Below, piece by piece: positions 12,694-24,425 of a stretch of DNA of 64,000 bases. The position numbers were made by a program, and so were the translations under genes. Numbering within the stretch: position 1 is the first letter of the stretch; each line of letters opens with the position of its first letter. A model generated the notes under the pieces. The model worked only from the letters and a program-made list of their open reading frames with translations. It did not search any database and was not told the DNA's origin. Origin of the DNA: Zygnema cylindricum (Eukaryota > Streptophyta > Zygnematophyceae > Zygnematales > Zygnemataceae); NCBI GenBank assembly GCA_037447655.1, contig JBBHKE010000892.1:109267-173266 (forward strand). Reading direction: 5' to 3'.

Positions 12694-13749
12694 TGAAACT
12701 CTGAGACCTCTATAAGTCCTCAGAGTGGACAGCTTCCAAGAAGCCTCTAGGATAACCCTGACCCCTTTGTGTTTTAGCAAGAACAAATGCCACCTTGGCA
12801 AACAATAACTCTGACCACGTTCACCCCTGTAAAGGCAAGACTCCCCTGAGTCGATTGCAAAAAGAATCTCTGAATTTGCTCCCCTGAGCAGTAAGTTATG
12901 GAGGGTCAAAGTTGACCTTTTGTACAGAAGCGCTCTGGGAGAGAGGATCATATCTCCTAATTTTTCTAAGTCCTATCTCTCTCATAGACTCTATCTACTG
13001 ATGTACGGAGCGAATCATATTCCACTTTTGTACATAAAAGTACAGCTGCCGGTGTACTTTTTGTACGGGCATTGTACGACATGACCAAAATGTCGACACA
13101 TGTCATATCCGGATTCGGTGCCGTAATCTCCGGAGATACCACGACCCAATGTAATTTTGCCACGTGTCATCCGATGTGGCCATGACCACAAACCGTCAAA
13201 ATTCTCTTCCGCGATCTCGGCGTTCATTCCAGCCGTCCGATTAAATTTACATTTAAACGTAGCCGTAATAAATACGTGCGCGGTATTCGTTTCGCTAAAG
13301 AAACAAATGCGCGGTTTTCGTTTCTTTATCCGTACCACAATCCGTACTTTACATTACTGATTCTATGTATCCCGTAAATAGTATCAGTTAAATGAATTAT
13401 CCTACTTGTTAATGTATTAGTAAAAGTCAAACCATATAGTACGTAACACTTATTAAACACCTAACGGTTTAAGGCTTCCAGCTACCGGCAGCTTGCCGTC
13501 CGACAGGGACTAGGATCAAATCCTGTGGCCGGCACATATCTTTTTAGTAAATAAACCCCTAACTAATATATATTCCCGTAAACCTCTGGATAGCCTAGGT
13601 AGCCATGGCTCTAGCTCCCTCTGCGAACTCTCAGTGACTGCGACAAGTTTGAGAGTTGGAGAGAGAAGTTAGAGGTAGACTGCCTCGGCTTCTTTCTATA
13701 TTTCTATTTAGACCTAGAAAATACTTTAAACTGACCATTAATTTCTACA
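12694..13749 (-). repeat. Copia LTR (family B), copy 2
   Basis: A TG...CA-bounded LTR of 1,056 bp on the minus strand, from TGTAGAAATT at 13749 to GAGTTTCA at 12694. It follows a polypurine tract and a second copy of the RNase H C-terminus. A third, partial copy lies in the opposite orientation at about 59895-60290, so the family is dispersed. It contains a diverged plus-strand B-box-like sequence (GGATCAAATCC) at about 13513-13523, in the same relative place as in copy 1. Confidence 0.7.
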
Positions 13750-13762
13750 CTCCCCTCATTTT

Positions 13763-13850
13763 CTAGTCAATCTTTAATTTCAGACCACACTTCTCCCTGC
13801 AGAATATTAGCTTAGGGGAAGGCACAGGTTTGATCATCATATCTGCTACN
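13763..13850 (-). mobile_element. Copia (family B) RNase H C-terminal fragment, cut by the assembly gap
   Basis: Minus-strand translation gives VADMMIKPVPSPKLIFCREK, then a stop and a polypurine tract. It is the second copy of the fragment at 12526-12693. The rest of the element lies in the unsequenced gap or was lost. Confidence 0.65.
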
Positions 13851-13860
13851 NNNNNNNNNC
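13851..13860. other. Assembly gap (10 N)
   Basis: Ten N's, probably a placeholder of unknown true length. It lies between copia sequence and a long simple-sequence tract, a typical place for assembly to fail. Gene order across it should be treated with caution. Confidence 0.95.
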
Positions 13861-14935
13861 TCACCCTCTCCCTCCCTGTCTAAATCTTCCTCTCCCTTTC
13901 ACCCTCCTTCACCCTCATCCCATCTGTCCAAATCCACCTCTCCCTCTCCGTCTGACTCTCCTTCTTCTTCGTCTCTCTCCCTCTCCGTCTCACTCTCACT
14001 CACCGCCTTCCTCTCTGTTTAACTCTACCTCTCCTTTTCCCTTCACTCTCGGTATAACTCTCCCTCTCCCTCTCCCTCTTCTACTTCCTCTCCGTCTGAA
14101 TCACTCTCTCCCTCTCACTCCAACTCTCTGGCTTACTCTCCCTCTCCCTCTCCATTCCCTCTCCCTCTCCCTCTCCCTTCCCTCTCAATCTTTCTCTCCA
14201 TCTCCCACTCCATCTCCCTCTCATTCTGCCTCCCTCAGTCTACCTCTCCCTCTCCCTCTCATTCGGTCTCTCAACCTCACTCTCCCTCTCTCACTAAGTC
14301 TGCCTCTCCTTCATCTTCTCCCTCTCCCTCTCCCTCTCAATATGGCTCTCACTTCCCTTTTCCTCTCCATCTCAATTTGTCTCTCCTTCCGCCACTCACT
14401 CTCACTCTGCCTCTCCCTCTCTCTGCTTCTTCTTCCTCTCAGTCTGCCTCTCCCTCTCCACCTAAACCTGTCTACCCTACTCCCACTTCCTCCCACTTTC
14501 CCTCTCCTTCTAAATCTGTCCCTCCCTCTCCCACTCCCTCTCTCTCCCCCGCTCCCTCTCCCTCTTAATCTGCCTCTCTTTCTTAGTTCGCTTTTCCCTC
14601 TCCCTCTCCCTCTCCCTCTCAATCTACCTCTCCTTCTCCCTCTCAATTTGTGTCTCCCTCTCTCACTCCTTCTCCCTCTTATCCTACTTCTACCTCTCTC
14701 TCTATCTCGCTCTTCCTCTCTCTCCATCTCCCTCACTTTCCCTCTCCTTTTCTCGGTCTCAATCTATGTCCCCATCTCCAACACCATCTTCCTTTTAGTT
14801 TACCTATCCCTCTCCCTCTTAATCTGTCTCTCCATCTCCCACTCCCTTTCCCTCCCCCTCTCCCTTTCCCTCAGAATTTGTCTCTCCCTCTCCCACTCCC
14901 TCTCCCGCTTATTTTGTCTCTCCCTCTGTCGACCC
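13861..14935. repeat. Long (CTCCCT)n-like homopyrimidine tract
   Basis: About 1.07 kb of almost pure C/T on the plus strand, a degenerate CTCCCT/CTCTCC repeat broken by short AATCTG-type units. The long open frames in it are compositional. The tract abuts the assembly gap, so its length is uncertain. Confidence 0.9.
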
Positions 14936-15643
14936 AACACCCTAAAATCACCGTAACATTGCTGAGGCGACGACATAATGTTGTCGCCCATACATTAGGA
15001 TATCATTAAGGCGACGAATCACTTTTGTCGCTTTTATCATAAAACACACTTTCATCAATTACAATGTACTCCAAGAGGGTTAAACAAAAATAACAATAAA
15101 CTATATTTATGCAATAATGGATAATTATAATGGTTATAACATTTGCTACAATTGTAGTCTCCCGTAAATGTGTTCGGGGAACTTCCTCACGGTCCTCGGG
15201 ATGAGTTTTGCTTTCATGTTGTGTTGTTTGTCGGTGATCATCCAATAAATTACTCGCATGCGAGTAATCTTCGGCCAAACATGTTGAGTGTTCACAGGAG
15301 CCTATAAAAGCTTCCACCCTTCCTTTCAAGATCGCCGATTGGAGCTTCTTTTTCGAGATGCTCCCCATAAGGTAATTTTTCCCCATCGCTTGGCATTTGC
15401 GTCTACTTCGAATCACGAATGTCCCCTCTCTCAAAGTCAGTGTCGATTTGGAATGGAGGGACACGAACATTTTCGAGTTTCTTGAAGTAAAACTCCCGAA
15501 AAAATTAGTGATTGGGGAAGAGATTTGCCACATATTGGTAAAATAAAATAGGTGACATTTATGGTTAAAAATAGATGCGTAGTAAAAAAAAATATGGGTA
15601 ATATCAAAGACGATTGCAAAAAGGAAATAAGTTATGATTTTTC
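14936..15643. other. Unclassified block, possibly the end of a DNA transposon
   Basis: The left end carries short inverted motifs built on GGCGACGA...TTGTCGCC, repeated twice between about 14968 and 15035. Subterminal GCGACG repeats of this kind occur at the ends of some plant CACTA-type elements, but I see no matching second end. No protein was recognised in the rest. On the right the block directly abuts the broken catalytic exon of module 4. Confidence 0.3.
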
Positions 15644-18395
15644 GAAACAAAATGATTGACGCAAACAATAACTTTTTCACCTTTGATAAAAAATTCTCCA
15701 AGAAGAGGTTTCCGAGAGGACGACCATGCAGTATTGGTTGCGTTAAGTCGACCCGGACTGTATGACAGTTCTACGGTGTTATCAGTTCCCAATGACCAGG
15801 AAGTGGACAATGTAGCATTGCCACCAGGGCGGTCGACAAATGTCACTTTATCCGTTTGAAACAAAGCATGGACGCTACGAGTACGAAGTGTGTTTGCATC
15901 AGGAAGTGAGTGAAGGAGTTTGTCAAATTCATAGCCCTTGGTATTAGAGGATTTCAAGAATGTTTTGTTCCCTTACCTGTCTAATGTCTCCTACAGGTTC
16001 CCCACCATCTTTATCAGCCACAGGCTCGATGTAGCGATAGTCATAAGTGGTGGGCCCTCCTGCAGAGGCAATAGTCGTGATGAGCTTGTCCAACACAGCA
16101 TCAGAATTTGTATCGATCGAATTATAAAGCATGTTTTCAATTTCTTCTGTTGGCACAATGTGACTTGGAATGACACTTGTGGGAACTGTGCTTGTAAATC
16201 TTAGCTCATTATTGGACAGTAAGAGACAAATACTGAACAGAGGAAGACAGAAATACTGTGGACTTAATGGAGCGAGGGAAGTTCGCCGCATTGATTCGAG
16301 GTTGGGGACTCGGAATACTAGGCCTAAGAGCTGAATGCTGTGTCAATGATTTGTCGTAATAATTGCTAACCAAATATTGCATCAAAGTCCCGATTTGACA
16401 AAGTGTTGGAGAAACAGTTTTCGGGAAACCTACCTAGGCAGAGGATGTGAGGAGACCAAAAGTTGTTCACAATAATGTTCGCAATTGCGTCATACTTTGA
16501 CTGAGGAGCTCTTCCTGTTAATTCCCACGACACGTAGAACAAATAAGGAGAATAAATGCACAAGCCTAAAGTGCACTCGTCCATGACGATGATGTTATTA
16601 ATTTCCCACAGTTTTATCTTTAAAGCAAATGAAGTTGTCAATTGGAATTCTTAAGAAAATGATAGGTGGGAGAAAAACAGCTGCATGTCCGTCGACATTC
16701 ATAGGTTTATATTCAGCTCACCACCAAAATTCTCCACATTGAAACTTGAAATAATGAATTCATTGGAGAGGGGCACAGATGCAGACGATGGCACTGTAGA
16801 GCCTCTTACAACGGTCGGCATCGCAGAAGTGATGTGTCCCCTGTCATCAGATAATGGCAGTAATACTTCAATCCAATGTCAACATCTCCATCTCCCAAAT
16901 TTTCTTCTCAGTTCAATTCAAATATTTCAGCTAAAATTTTAGTAAATCCCGACCCAATACTAGAAACAAACAGTTTAAGGAAGATTTTTGGCTGACTTGT
17001 AGTTTTGGAGCTGGTAGTCCATGATGGCTGTCAGGGATCCTTTGTTGAGAAGGTCTCCAACGGTGCAGGGAGGCATTGTTCCCTTAAAAATTTTGGAAGT
17101 CAAGTAGATCCTGGCCGGGTTGGACTGCGTTTCGCTGAGCACAATTCCACCACGACGACTCCGGAGACTGGACCTGAAAATATTTTAATTCACCCACACG
17201 AATTGTTTATAAACAGTTTCTAGAATCTGTGGGTCACAAAGGAATGTTCCGTGAAAGGAAAACTGAGCCGGCCAGGGCTCTAACCTAAGACCTCTAAAAA
17301 GAGCCTTTAGTGCGCTAACCACTGCGCCACCATCCCGGACATCAGTCCTGGCGTGTACACATTGTCGAGTCTCGAGTGTGGGTGAACCCCACATCCCGGG
17401 TATTCAACGGTAGATCTTACCTATCTCAATATTATTAAAAAGGGTATGACATTGGTTCCAACAAACGACATGTTCAGCCCAAACCTCACAATGATGTCCA
17501 GTCATTATCAAAGTGAGCTGTACAGTAACATGAATCTGAATATGTTAGGCATCAATTATTGAGTATGAGTCCAACATACCCGGTGTTGCTCCCGTCGTCT
17601 GCAAGCACAACAACTTCTCCATATTCCGTGCCACTCACGCAAAATCTGAAACTCAAGCAATATCCATTACACCCTCGCTATATCAGTTCCAAGAGAAATT
17701 AAAAAATCGGAAAATGTCTTCGACAAAACCTAGAAATGGAATAATTTCAATATCTAGGTAGTTACAAAGGAAGTAACATAAGCAAATTTCTTCAATCGAC
17801 CATCGCTTACACATTCATGGACTCCAGAAGCCTTAAACAAAAATTGGATCCACAATGAATACTATAATCCAAGCCTACGGATGACTGATGCCATAAAGCC
17901 ATAAGCACGTAAAATATTTGCAAATTCACTCACAGATCATTAATTTCAACAAGCATTCCTTCCACAGCTTCGTAGAAATCAGCTCCACGTGTCATGTCGA
18001 AAACGGAGAAACCTCTTGAATCAAAAATCACTCCGCTCGGAATTGGCCGCCCATTCTCGCCCAATGTGATCGGTTTTGGCAATGTATTGTTAGAAGAAAG
18101 GACAACAAACGTGAAGGAAAAGCTATTAGACGATAGCTGGGTCAACGAAAGATCTGCTGGATCTGAGATTTTCTCCGTCAGTGTTCCGTTTATGATCACC
18201 AAATCTCCTACGTTGGGCTTTGACTTCGAACTTCGGAATATGTATATTGGTATCAATTTCGTTGTCAGGAGTCTGAATCCAAAAGCCTCCGGAAAAATTT
18301 CCAATAACGATGCCTCTAGTGGTGACAAATTTGCCAGCAAAAGGAGAAATGTGGTTGTTGCCTTGAATTTGGTTGATTGGAACAAAGGAAAAATC
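15644..18395 (-). pseudogene. Nuclease module 4, frameshifted and 3'-truncated
   Basis: Exons by homology: 18395-17934, 17645-17580, 17173-16997, 16840-16722, 16514-16434, 16146-15977, and a partial exon from about 15863 to 15644. The OB-fold exon is 462 bp instead of 482: twenty bases are missing around the codons for TNNATSEG, so the frame is lost. The acceptor of the VNHF exon has been deleted. That exon also stops after HFVSK at 15644, where unrelated sequence begins. The exons with GDLND and SDHDP are absent. The middle exons remain open (RGGIVLSETQ, FNVENFGG, EEIEN). The proline-rich exon ending at 18701 joins module 3 to this one in the correct phase, so modules 3 and 4 were once one protein. 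Confidence 0.88.
17205..17425 (-). repeat. tRNA-derived SINE-like insertion in a module 4 intron
   Basis: On the minus strand, positions about 17351-17278 fold as a tRNA. The A-box region is TGGCGCAGTGG, the D stem GCGC/GCGC, the anticodon stem CTAAA/TTTAG with loop GGCTCTT, and the T arm contains GGTTAGAGCCC. The 3' CCGGCTC is followed by AGTTTTCC. The same head and tail recur at about 21925-22136. Base 33 of the loop is G, where functional tRNAs have U, which favours a SINE over a tRNA gene. Ends are approximate. Confidence 0.65.
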
Positions 18396-18700
18396 CTGGA
18401 AAAAGAAGGGAAATTACTTTAGACACTTGCGTCATAACAAGAAAATAAGGCAGACCTCCAGCATACACCAATCTCGAAAGTGTGTTCAAAAGATTCAGCG
18501 GACTAGGTTTACAAAAAGATAAACACGGAAGATTTCATGGACATGAAATCATTATGAAACACTTTTGTATTAAGAATCAAGTAAACACGTATTCAAACTT
18601 TTTCATAACATTTTTAAGTGCTCAAGAATAGTTCGATTCTATGGAAAGCTGAGCAGGGATGAAAATAATGGAGGGTGGGAATTCAAAATTGAAAACTTAC

Positions 18701-19143
18701 TTGTGGGGGCGGCGCTGGGGATGGGGGAGGAGACTCGGCTATCGGAGGAGGAGAACTCACGGATGGTGAAGAAGGAAAAGGTTCTAATGGGGGAGGAGAG
18801 CTTGCCAAAGGCGGAGGACGTGGAGGGCTATTTGGAGGAGGGCTAACCAAAGGTGGAGGACTTTGTCGTGGAGGATTATTTAGAGGAGGAAGACTATTCA
18901 AAGGGGGAGGACTATGTGGTAGAGGATTATTTAGAGGAGGAAGACTATTCAAAGGGGGAGGACTTTGTGGTGGAGGATAATTTAAAGGTGGAGAGCTAGC
19001 CAATGGTGGAGGACGTGGAGGGCTGTTTGGAGGACGAGTCCTTACGAAAGGCGGAGGACTTTGTGGTGAAGGACTAGTTAGAGGAGGAGAGCTAATCATA
19101 GTAGGAGGGCTTGGTGGTTGAGGATTGTTAAGAGGAGGAGATC
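18701..19143 (-). CDS. Proline-rich linker exon between modules 3 and 4
   Basis: An open exon of 443 bp encoding about 147 residues of SPPP, PPPLNS and PPPLASSPP repeats. It runs from a GTCAG acceptor to a CAA/GTAAGT donor, phase 1 to phase 0, exactly like the module 1-2 linker at 45480-45329. The repeat unit NSLPPLNNP recurs, so the exon has grown by internal duplication. It belongs to a decayed gene but its own frame is intact. Confidence 0.75.
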
Positions 19144-20639
19144 CTGACAATCGCAACAACATAATTATTAAAACAAGTACATTCACTAAAAAAATGAAGG
19201 TTGTTATATGCATCGAATAAACCAGAAAAGGACTTAAGAATATGAACTACATTTGCATAAATGGAAAACAACCATTGAACATCAAACGTTTACACCATTG
19301 AATATCAACCAGGCTAAACTATTTAAAAATATCCCGTTTACGAAAAGTACTCACTGGAAATAGTTGCATATTGAATTCGTGCAACCGACGAGTCATGGTC
19401 GGAAGTTTGTTGCCTATTGGGAAATTCCGCATTTACGTGCGCAACTTCAAAAGCCTTAGTTCTACTGAGGAGGGACTGGCTAACAAGTATAGAATCAAGT
19501 TCTTGTGAGTTTCCGTCATAGACATAGGAGTATTGTTCTTCAGGTGATAAGAAAATCTCCGGAAGGGCTTGCAAGGACCCTCCAGCCTTTAGAGTCTGCC
19601 ATAAAGTAGCCACAAAGAGTAATATAATATTTAGCTTTTCAACATTACAAAGCAAAAGCCAAGGGAACTTTATTCCTGAAAAGGTCCCCAGGAGCATGAG
19701 GCTCAATGCTCCATACGCTAAAATTATATGTCGTGTATTGGATATGTCATATTTACCAACACGCCATATTTTTCGAATGATAATTTTTCAACTTACAAGC
19801 ACTACTAGAGAGCAAATCTTAAACTTGCTGAATCTACATCCACATCGCCATTTTCACTGGCGTTGAGATATCTTTTAACTTCACAACGACTTCAACGTTA
19901 ATACATACGAAAAGTATACACATATTTAACACCGGATGGTCCAAGAGACCCCGAGGGATCTATTACCTGTAAAGGACTATAAATAGTCATGTTTATCCCC
20001 CCTAGCTACATGCGATGATTCCTATCTAAACAATGTATATAGTAGCACATTTGGATGATAAATGTGTCTACTTCCCACGGTGAATTACTTGTACTAAGAA
20101 AACAAGTTTTAACGAATATTGCAAAAAGTGTACGAGAAAGTTTAAAATTGCGTTATAAAAACTAGAATACACTAAAAAGTGAAAAAATAACCTATTGTTG
20201 ATACAGGGAGTTCAGTACTCTTACTTGATGATATTATATGATATACTCAACAAAATTTTAGAAGAATTTGCCAAAGAAATACAATACGACAAGACCCGCA
20301 GATTGACGGATAACTGTCTAAAGGAATTGCAATGTTGTTTTGATTTATAATCTCTCTTACGATACCCAAAACAATCTGATCTAAAAAATCCTTTAGGTCA
20401 TCACTCTACAAAATTTCAAATAACAATAGTAGCGATTTTCTGATTTTTTTTTGAAAAGTAGAATATATGCCCATAAATACGATATCTATATCTAAAACCA
20501 GAAAAATAAACGATAAATATTCATAGGTAAAACATACTTCAGAAAAAGGGTCAACGGTGCTCCATACTTAGTGCAATGCGCGGGTTAGCTAGTGTACATG
20601 TGTGTGGAATTCATATACAGACCGAAGCATATAGATGCA

Positions 20640-20785
20640 TATTTATTTGTATAATATTATATATATAATATGTATATATATGTATATATATGTATATATA
20701 TGTATATATATGTATATATATGCATATATTAATGTATGTGTATACACATATATATGTATATGTATGCATTAAACACACATATGTA
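20640..20785. repeat. TA/TG-rich microsatellite (TATATATG)n
   Basis: Repeated TATATATG units lie in the intron between two exons of the module 3 pseudogene. The sequence is a simple repeat with no coding sense. Confidence 0.85.
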
Positions 20786-21924
20786 TGAATTATCATATCT
20801 GCAATGCATATTCAACCTTTGAAAACCCATGTACTTGCAAAACCATGATAGACAACTATAATGCTATACTATAGATTATTCCATAACTTTATGATGATTT
20901 ATGTTCATGAATATACATATTCATCGTACATTGAATAAGATGAAGAGCTATGATCAAACATATGGTATCCATTCCGAAGGCATTCATTCAGCCATTAACA
21001 TACCTGCGTTACGAAATTTCACTTTATCAAACGATGGAGATAGTAATAGGAAGAGTTTTCTCACTTTTAGAGGATTCGACCAACCAAAGTCGTTCAGGTC
21101 CCCAAGAACCACAATACTCGCTTTTGGATCGCGAGAGAGAACACTGGCGACAAAGTTGCTCACTAATTGTGCTTGTTTCATCCGGTTAACTTCAGTGTTT
21201 AACACAGGAGGCTGGTAAAGGACAAACAACCACACCTCTGCCAGTAAGAATCCAAAGTCATTTTTAACATACCCCAAATCTGAGGTCAAAAAGAAGGCTG
21301 TTATGATTGAATTTAAAATTGGGTTGTGATCAAAAATATTAGAACTGTGAAAAGACATAGGCTTGTGAATTGAGCTTCACATTCATGACACGAAATTTGT
21401 ACCTGTGTCTTGCCGTACAATGGAGTATCGCCTTCTTTTGAAGAAATTTGATTGACGCAAACAATCACTTTTTCACCTCCAATCAGAAATTCTCCAAGGA
21501 GGGGTTTAGGAGAAGATCTCCATGCGGTGTTGGTTGCGTTGAGACAGACCGGACTGTATGACAGTTGTATGGTTTTATCACTTCCCAATGCCCAAGATGT
21601 GGCTAATGTAGCATTGCCGCCTGGACGGTCGATAAATGTCATTTGAAAAATGAATACCTGGAAAAAAACATAAAATTCATTCTCAGGGCTCAGAGGAGAT
21701 ATTTATCAGAGTGAGACAATTGTGTTGTATGCATGTGGAGAATCTATTTTTGTGTTGGATTGGGAAGAGTGAACAAAACGAGGAGTGTGGCGATTCCTAG
21801 CCAAAAGTTTGAAATTTTCACTGATCGCCTATAAGTTGACATATTAGAAACATAGAAAAAAATTATTGCCTGCCTGTCGAATGCCTGTCGAATATCTCCT
21901 CCAGATTCTCCTCCGTCTTGTTTA

Positions 21925-22136
21925 AGAACAGTTGAATTGGCACGTGAAGCCGGTTCAATACGGGGTAGAATGTGATTCGTCGCACTCGAAGCCGCCTAAA
22001 ATAAATAGGTATGGACCCGCCAGGCTCTAAATCGAGCTGGTGGCATAGTGGTTAGTGCGCTGACAGCTCAAGTCAGAGGTCCCAGGTTCGAGCCCTGGCC
22101 GGCTCAATTTTCCCTAATCTCGGATTTCTAGGAAAT
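21925..22136 (+). repeat. tRNA-derived SINE-like insertion inside a module 3 exon
   Basis: Positions about 22034-22105 fold into a full cloverleaf. The acceptor stem is GAGCTGG/CCGGCTC, the D stem GCAT/GTGC with A-box TGGCATAGTGG, the anticodon stem CTGAC/GTCAG with loop AGCTCAA, and the T stem CCAGG/CCTGG with B-box GGTTCGAGCCC. It is followed by AATTTTCC and a TTTCTAGGAAATC-type tail, as in the copy at 17205-17425. It splits the codons after IKPVP from those for DGGE. The loop has G at position 33, so it is probably not a working tRNA. Confidence 0.7.
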
Positions 22137-23277
22137 CTTACAGGAACGGGCTTGATATAACGATAGGCATATGTCGAAGGGCCTCCAGCAGAAACAATGG
22201 CCGCAATAAGTTTATCGAGAACAGCATCAGAACTTGTCTCGGTCGAATTGAAAACAGAGTTCTGAATTTCCTCTGTTGAAAGAGCATGGATTGATACAAA
22301 AAAAAAAAAAAACATTGGTGCAGATGGAACATAATCATGTTGTCAGTATATTGATTGTACACAATAACCGGGGACGTGAGAGGCCAAATAGCCGATGAGG
22401 GAGATGTACCTTTTTGGGATTTTATATCACGAAAAGTCGTTGATACTCTTTTTTTGATGGATAGGGATAGAAAGGGATGGATAAAAATTTACAAACCTGC
22501 ACATAATATATGGGGCGAACGTAAATTGTTGACCACAACATTTGCAATCACTTGAAATTTTGAGTCCGGTGCCCGTCCTGTCTTCCCATTCCAATACAAA
22601 AAGATATTCAGAAGGATTCTCAAGGTTTTGGAGTACAAAAAGATGGTGGAGAAAATTCAACGAGCAAACATTATTGTTTTCGGAGACAATAAAAGAATCG
22701 GAAAATCCTCTGGAGATTATGTTGAGATTACAGGAAGATTTTGGCATATCTTGTTGAGATTACAGGAAGATTTTGGCATATCTGTTGCTCATAAACTCGC
22801 AAACATCTCGCCTCTAAAGATGAGCTATCGTTGACATATTTTTAGAGACATCTGATTTTAGAGATAAATCCAAAAACCGTAGTCCTAAATTGTGGAAATT
22901 CAGACTGTGTTACTTCAACATAGCTGCACAAAATTGTTGAAACACTCATATATAGGTACTAACCATTTATTATAGCAAGAAGAAAGTTTTATCTATTTTA
23001 AAACTATGATGCAAAGTATGCATACACTATGTGCAACATATGCACAAATTTTCTATATCTGCTAAAAACAGTACGTCATGCTAAGAGCTTCAATACAAAG
23101 AACAAAAAAACATAGCTCAAGAGTAGCTTGAACCCACCTCCAAAATTCTCCATATTGAATATTGCAATCGTGAACTCATCTGAATTTGGAGAGGTCACAA
23201 CAGTTTGAACATTTGCTCCACGAACAACTGTCGGTTGACCAGATGTGATGTGACTCTTGCAAACATCGAATAACAAC

Positions 23278-23475
23278 ACCCGTCACATCACGTCACGTCA
23301 CATTAATCCACATCACATGATGTCAAATCAGATTCCGCATCACGACGTGCTAAGTCAGTTTATGCCACATCGTATTGCGCCACATCACATTATGCCCCAT
23401 TACCTTATTGCCCCATCACTTTATGTCACATCATCATATGTTACACCACATTGTGTCACATTACATTATGTCACC
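23278..23475. repeat. Degenerate TCACATTATG-type intronic repeat
   Basis: A run of CACATCAC, TCACATTATG and TCACGTCA words on the plus strand lies in the intron between two module 3 exons. The same intron of module 1 (48430-48670) holds a similar run, so the repeat predates the duplication of the modules. Confidence 0.6.
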
Positions 23476-23769
23476 AAACCATCCAGCAAAACAAAAGAAG
23501 GTTGTAAACTACTGAGATTTAAATATAACACACGGAAATTGACATCTCAAGAATTATCCGTGGGTGTTGTTTACATGTAATTGTCGGATTGGTAGTCCAC
23601 AATAGCTGTCACGTCTCCATTTTGAAGCAAATCCCCAACAGAACAGTCTGGCATGGAAATATTCATCGATTGGTTGAAGAAAAATACGAGCCGGGTTGTA
23701 TTGTGTTTCGTTGACGACAATTCCCCCTCGTTTACTTCTCAAACTTGAACTGCCACCCACCAAAGAATT

Positions 23770-24168
23770 TCAGATTATCAATACAATAATTAAAATTCCC
23801 TTGACGACATACCTCGTCTGTCTGTTTGTGTGACTACCCAAAGCTCTTGTACGTACTTGCCTACTAGCCCCATCAAAAATTGATACCGAAAATGGAACAT
23901 TTTGTGCTAAATATTGCTTCTTCAAACAGGCCTAGTTAATTGTTTTCTTTAAAAGGGTAACCTGGATTTTGCTGAATCATTTTGTACAGTTCATGAGAAA
24001 CCCATATATTTAGGGTGTACCTTTGTTAGCATAAAAAGCTGACAATTAGTGTGAACCATACTAAGAATATGAACTGGTTTTTTTACCTTTACACTTGAGT
24101 TGGTAGATAAGAACTGCTATTTATTAAGGTCACTCAAAAAAGGCTGAGCGTCTATCTTTCACTTACAA
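23770..24168. other. Rearranged spacer, no gene seen
   Basis: Between the truncated 5' end of module 3 (minus) and an inverted tail exon (plus). The OB-fold exons that should follow module 3 upstream are absent here, so a deletion or inversion breakpoint lies in this interval. No other feature was recognised. Confidence 0.5.
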
Positions 24169-24425
24169 GACCTCCGCCACCTTCTCCTCCATCACTTCCT
24201 CCTCGACCTTCTCCATCACCTCCTTCCCCGCCACCTCCCCCACGATCTCCTCCTCCTCGACCTCCACCTCCTCGATCGCCTCCTCTTCGATCGCCTCCTC
24301 CCTCATCTCCCCCTCCTCGACCTCCTCCTCGATCTCCTCCTCCATCTCCTCCTCCTCGATCTCCTCCTCCTCCTAGACCACCACCAAATCCACCTCCATT
24401 TCGGGGGCCACCACCCTTTCGTTAA
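24169..24425 (+). pseudogene. Inverted copy of a proline-rich terminal (tail) exon
   Basis: Plus-strand frame RPPPPSPPS through PPPNPPP and FRGPPPFR to TAA at 24423-24425. Length and phase (2 + 255 bp) agree with the terminal tail exon of the intact gene (39440-39061, ending PPPLR). The splice acceptor TTACAG has become TTACAA. Sequence after the stop, to about 25010, matches the reverse complement of the region downstream of the intact gene (39060 to about 38530). No nuclease exon lies upstream on the plus strand, so this is an orphan 3' end of an inverted gene copy. Confidence 0.8.

Larger units (their letters stand above)
19355..23749 (-). pseudogene. Nuclease module 3, 5'-truncated and disrupted
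   Basis: Exons by homology: 23749-23575, about 23254-23138, 22577-22497, 22272 to about 21890 (interrupted), 21657-21403, 21211-21065 and 19595-19355. Both OB-fold exons are missing. The first remaining exon has a 17-bp deletion after the codons NPARIF that shifts the frame. The next has its CAG acceptor changed to CAA. The exon encoding EEIQN is split by a tRNA-like insertion and has lost its GT donor next to an 11-bp tandem duplication. The exons with VNQISSKEG, GDLNDF and TSDHDS are open. Histidine in VNHF has become glutamine, so a catalytic residue is lost too. Sequence features group it with module 1 (LSPEEQYSYV), so it was the first module of a two-module gene. Confidence 0.88.

Noticed and set aside
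14311-15009. Long open frames rich in Ser/Leu/Pro or Arg/Glu
   Set aside because: They are translations of a CTCCCT-type simple repeat in several frames; no start context, homologue or splice support.
22034-22105. Functional tRNA gene
   Set aside because: Good cloverleaf, but the base before the anticodon is G, a related copy shares this and a tail, and it lies inside a broken exon; a SINE is more likely.
23278-23475. CRISPR-like array
   Set aside because: Words are short, degenerate and without regular spacers; eukaryotic intron repeat.
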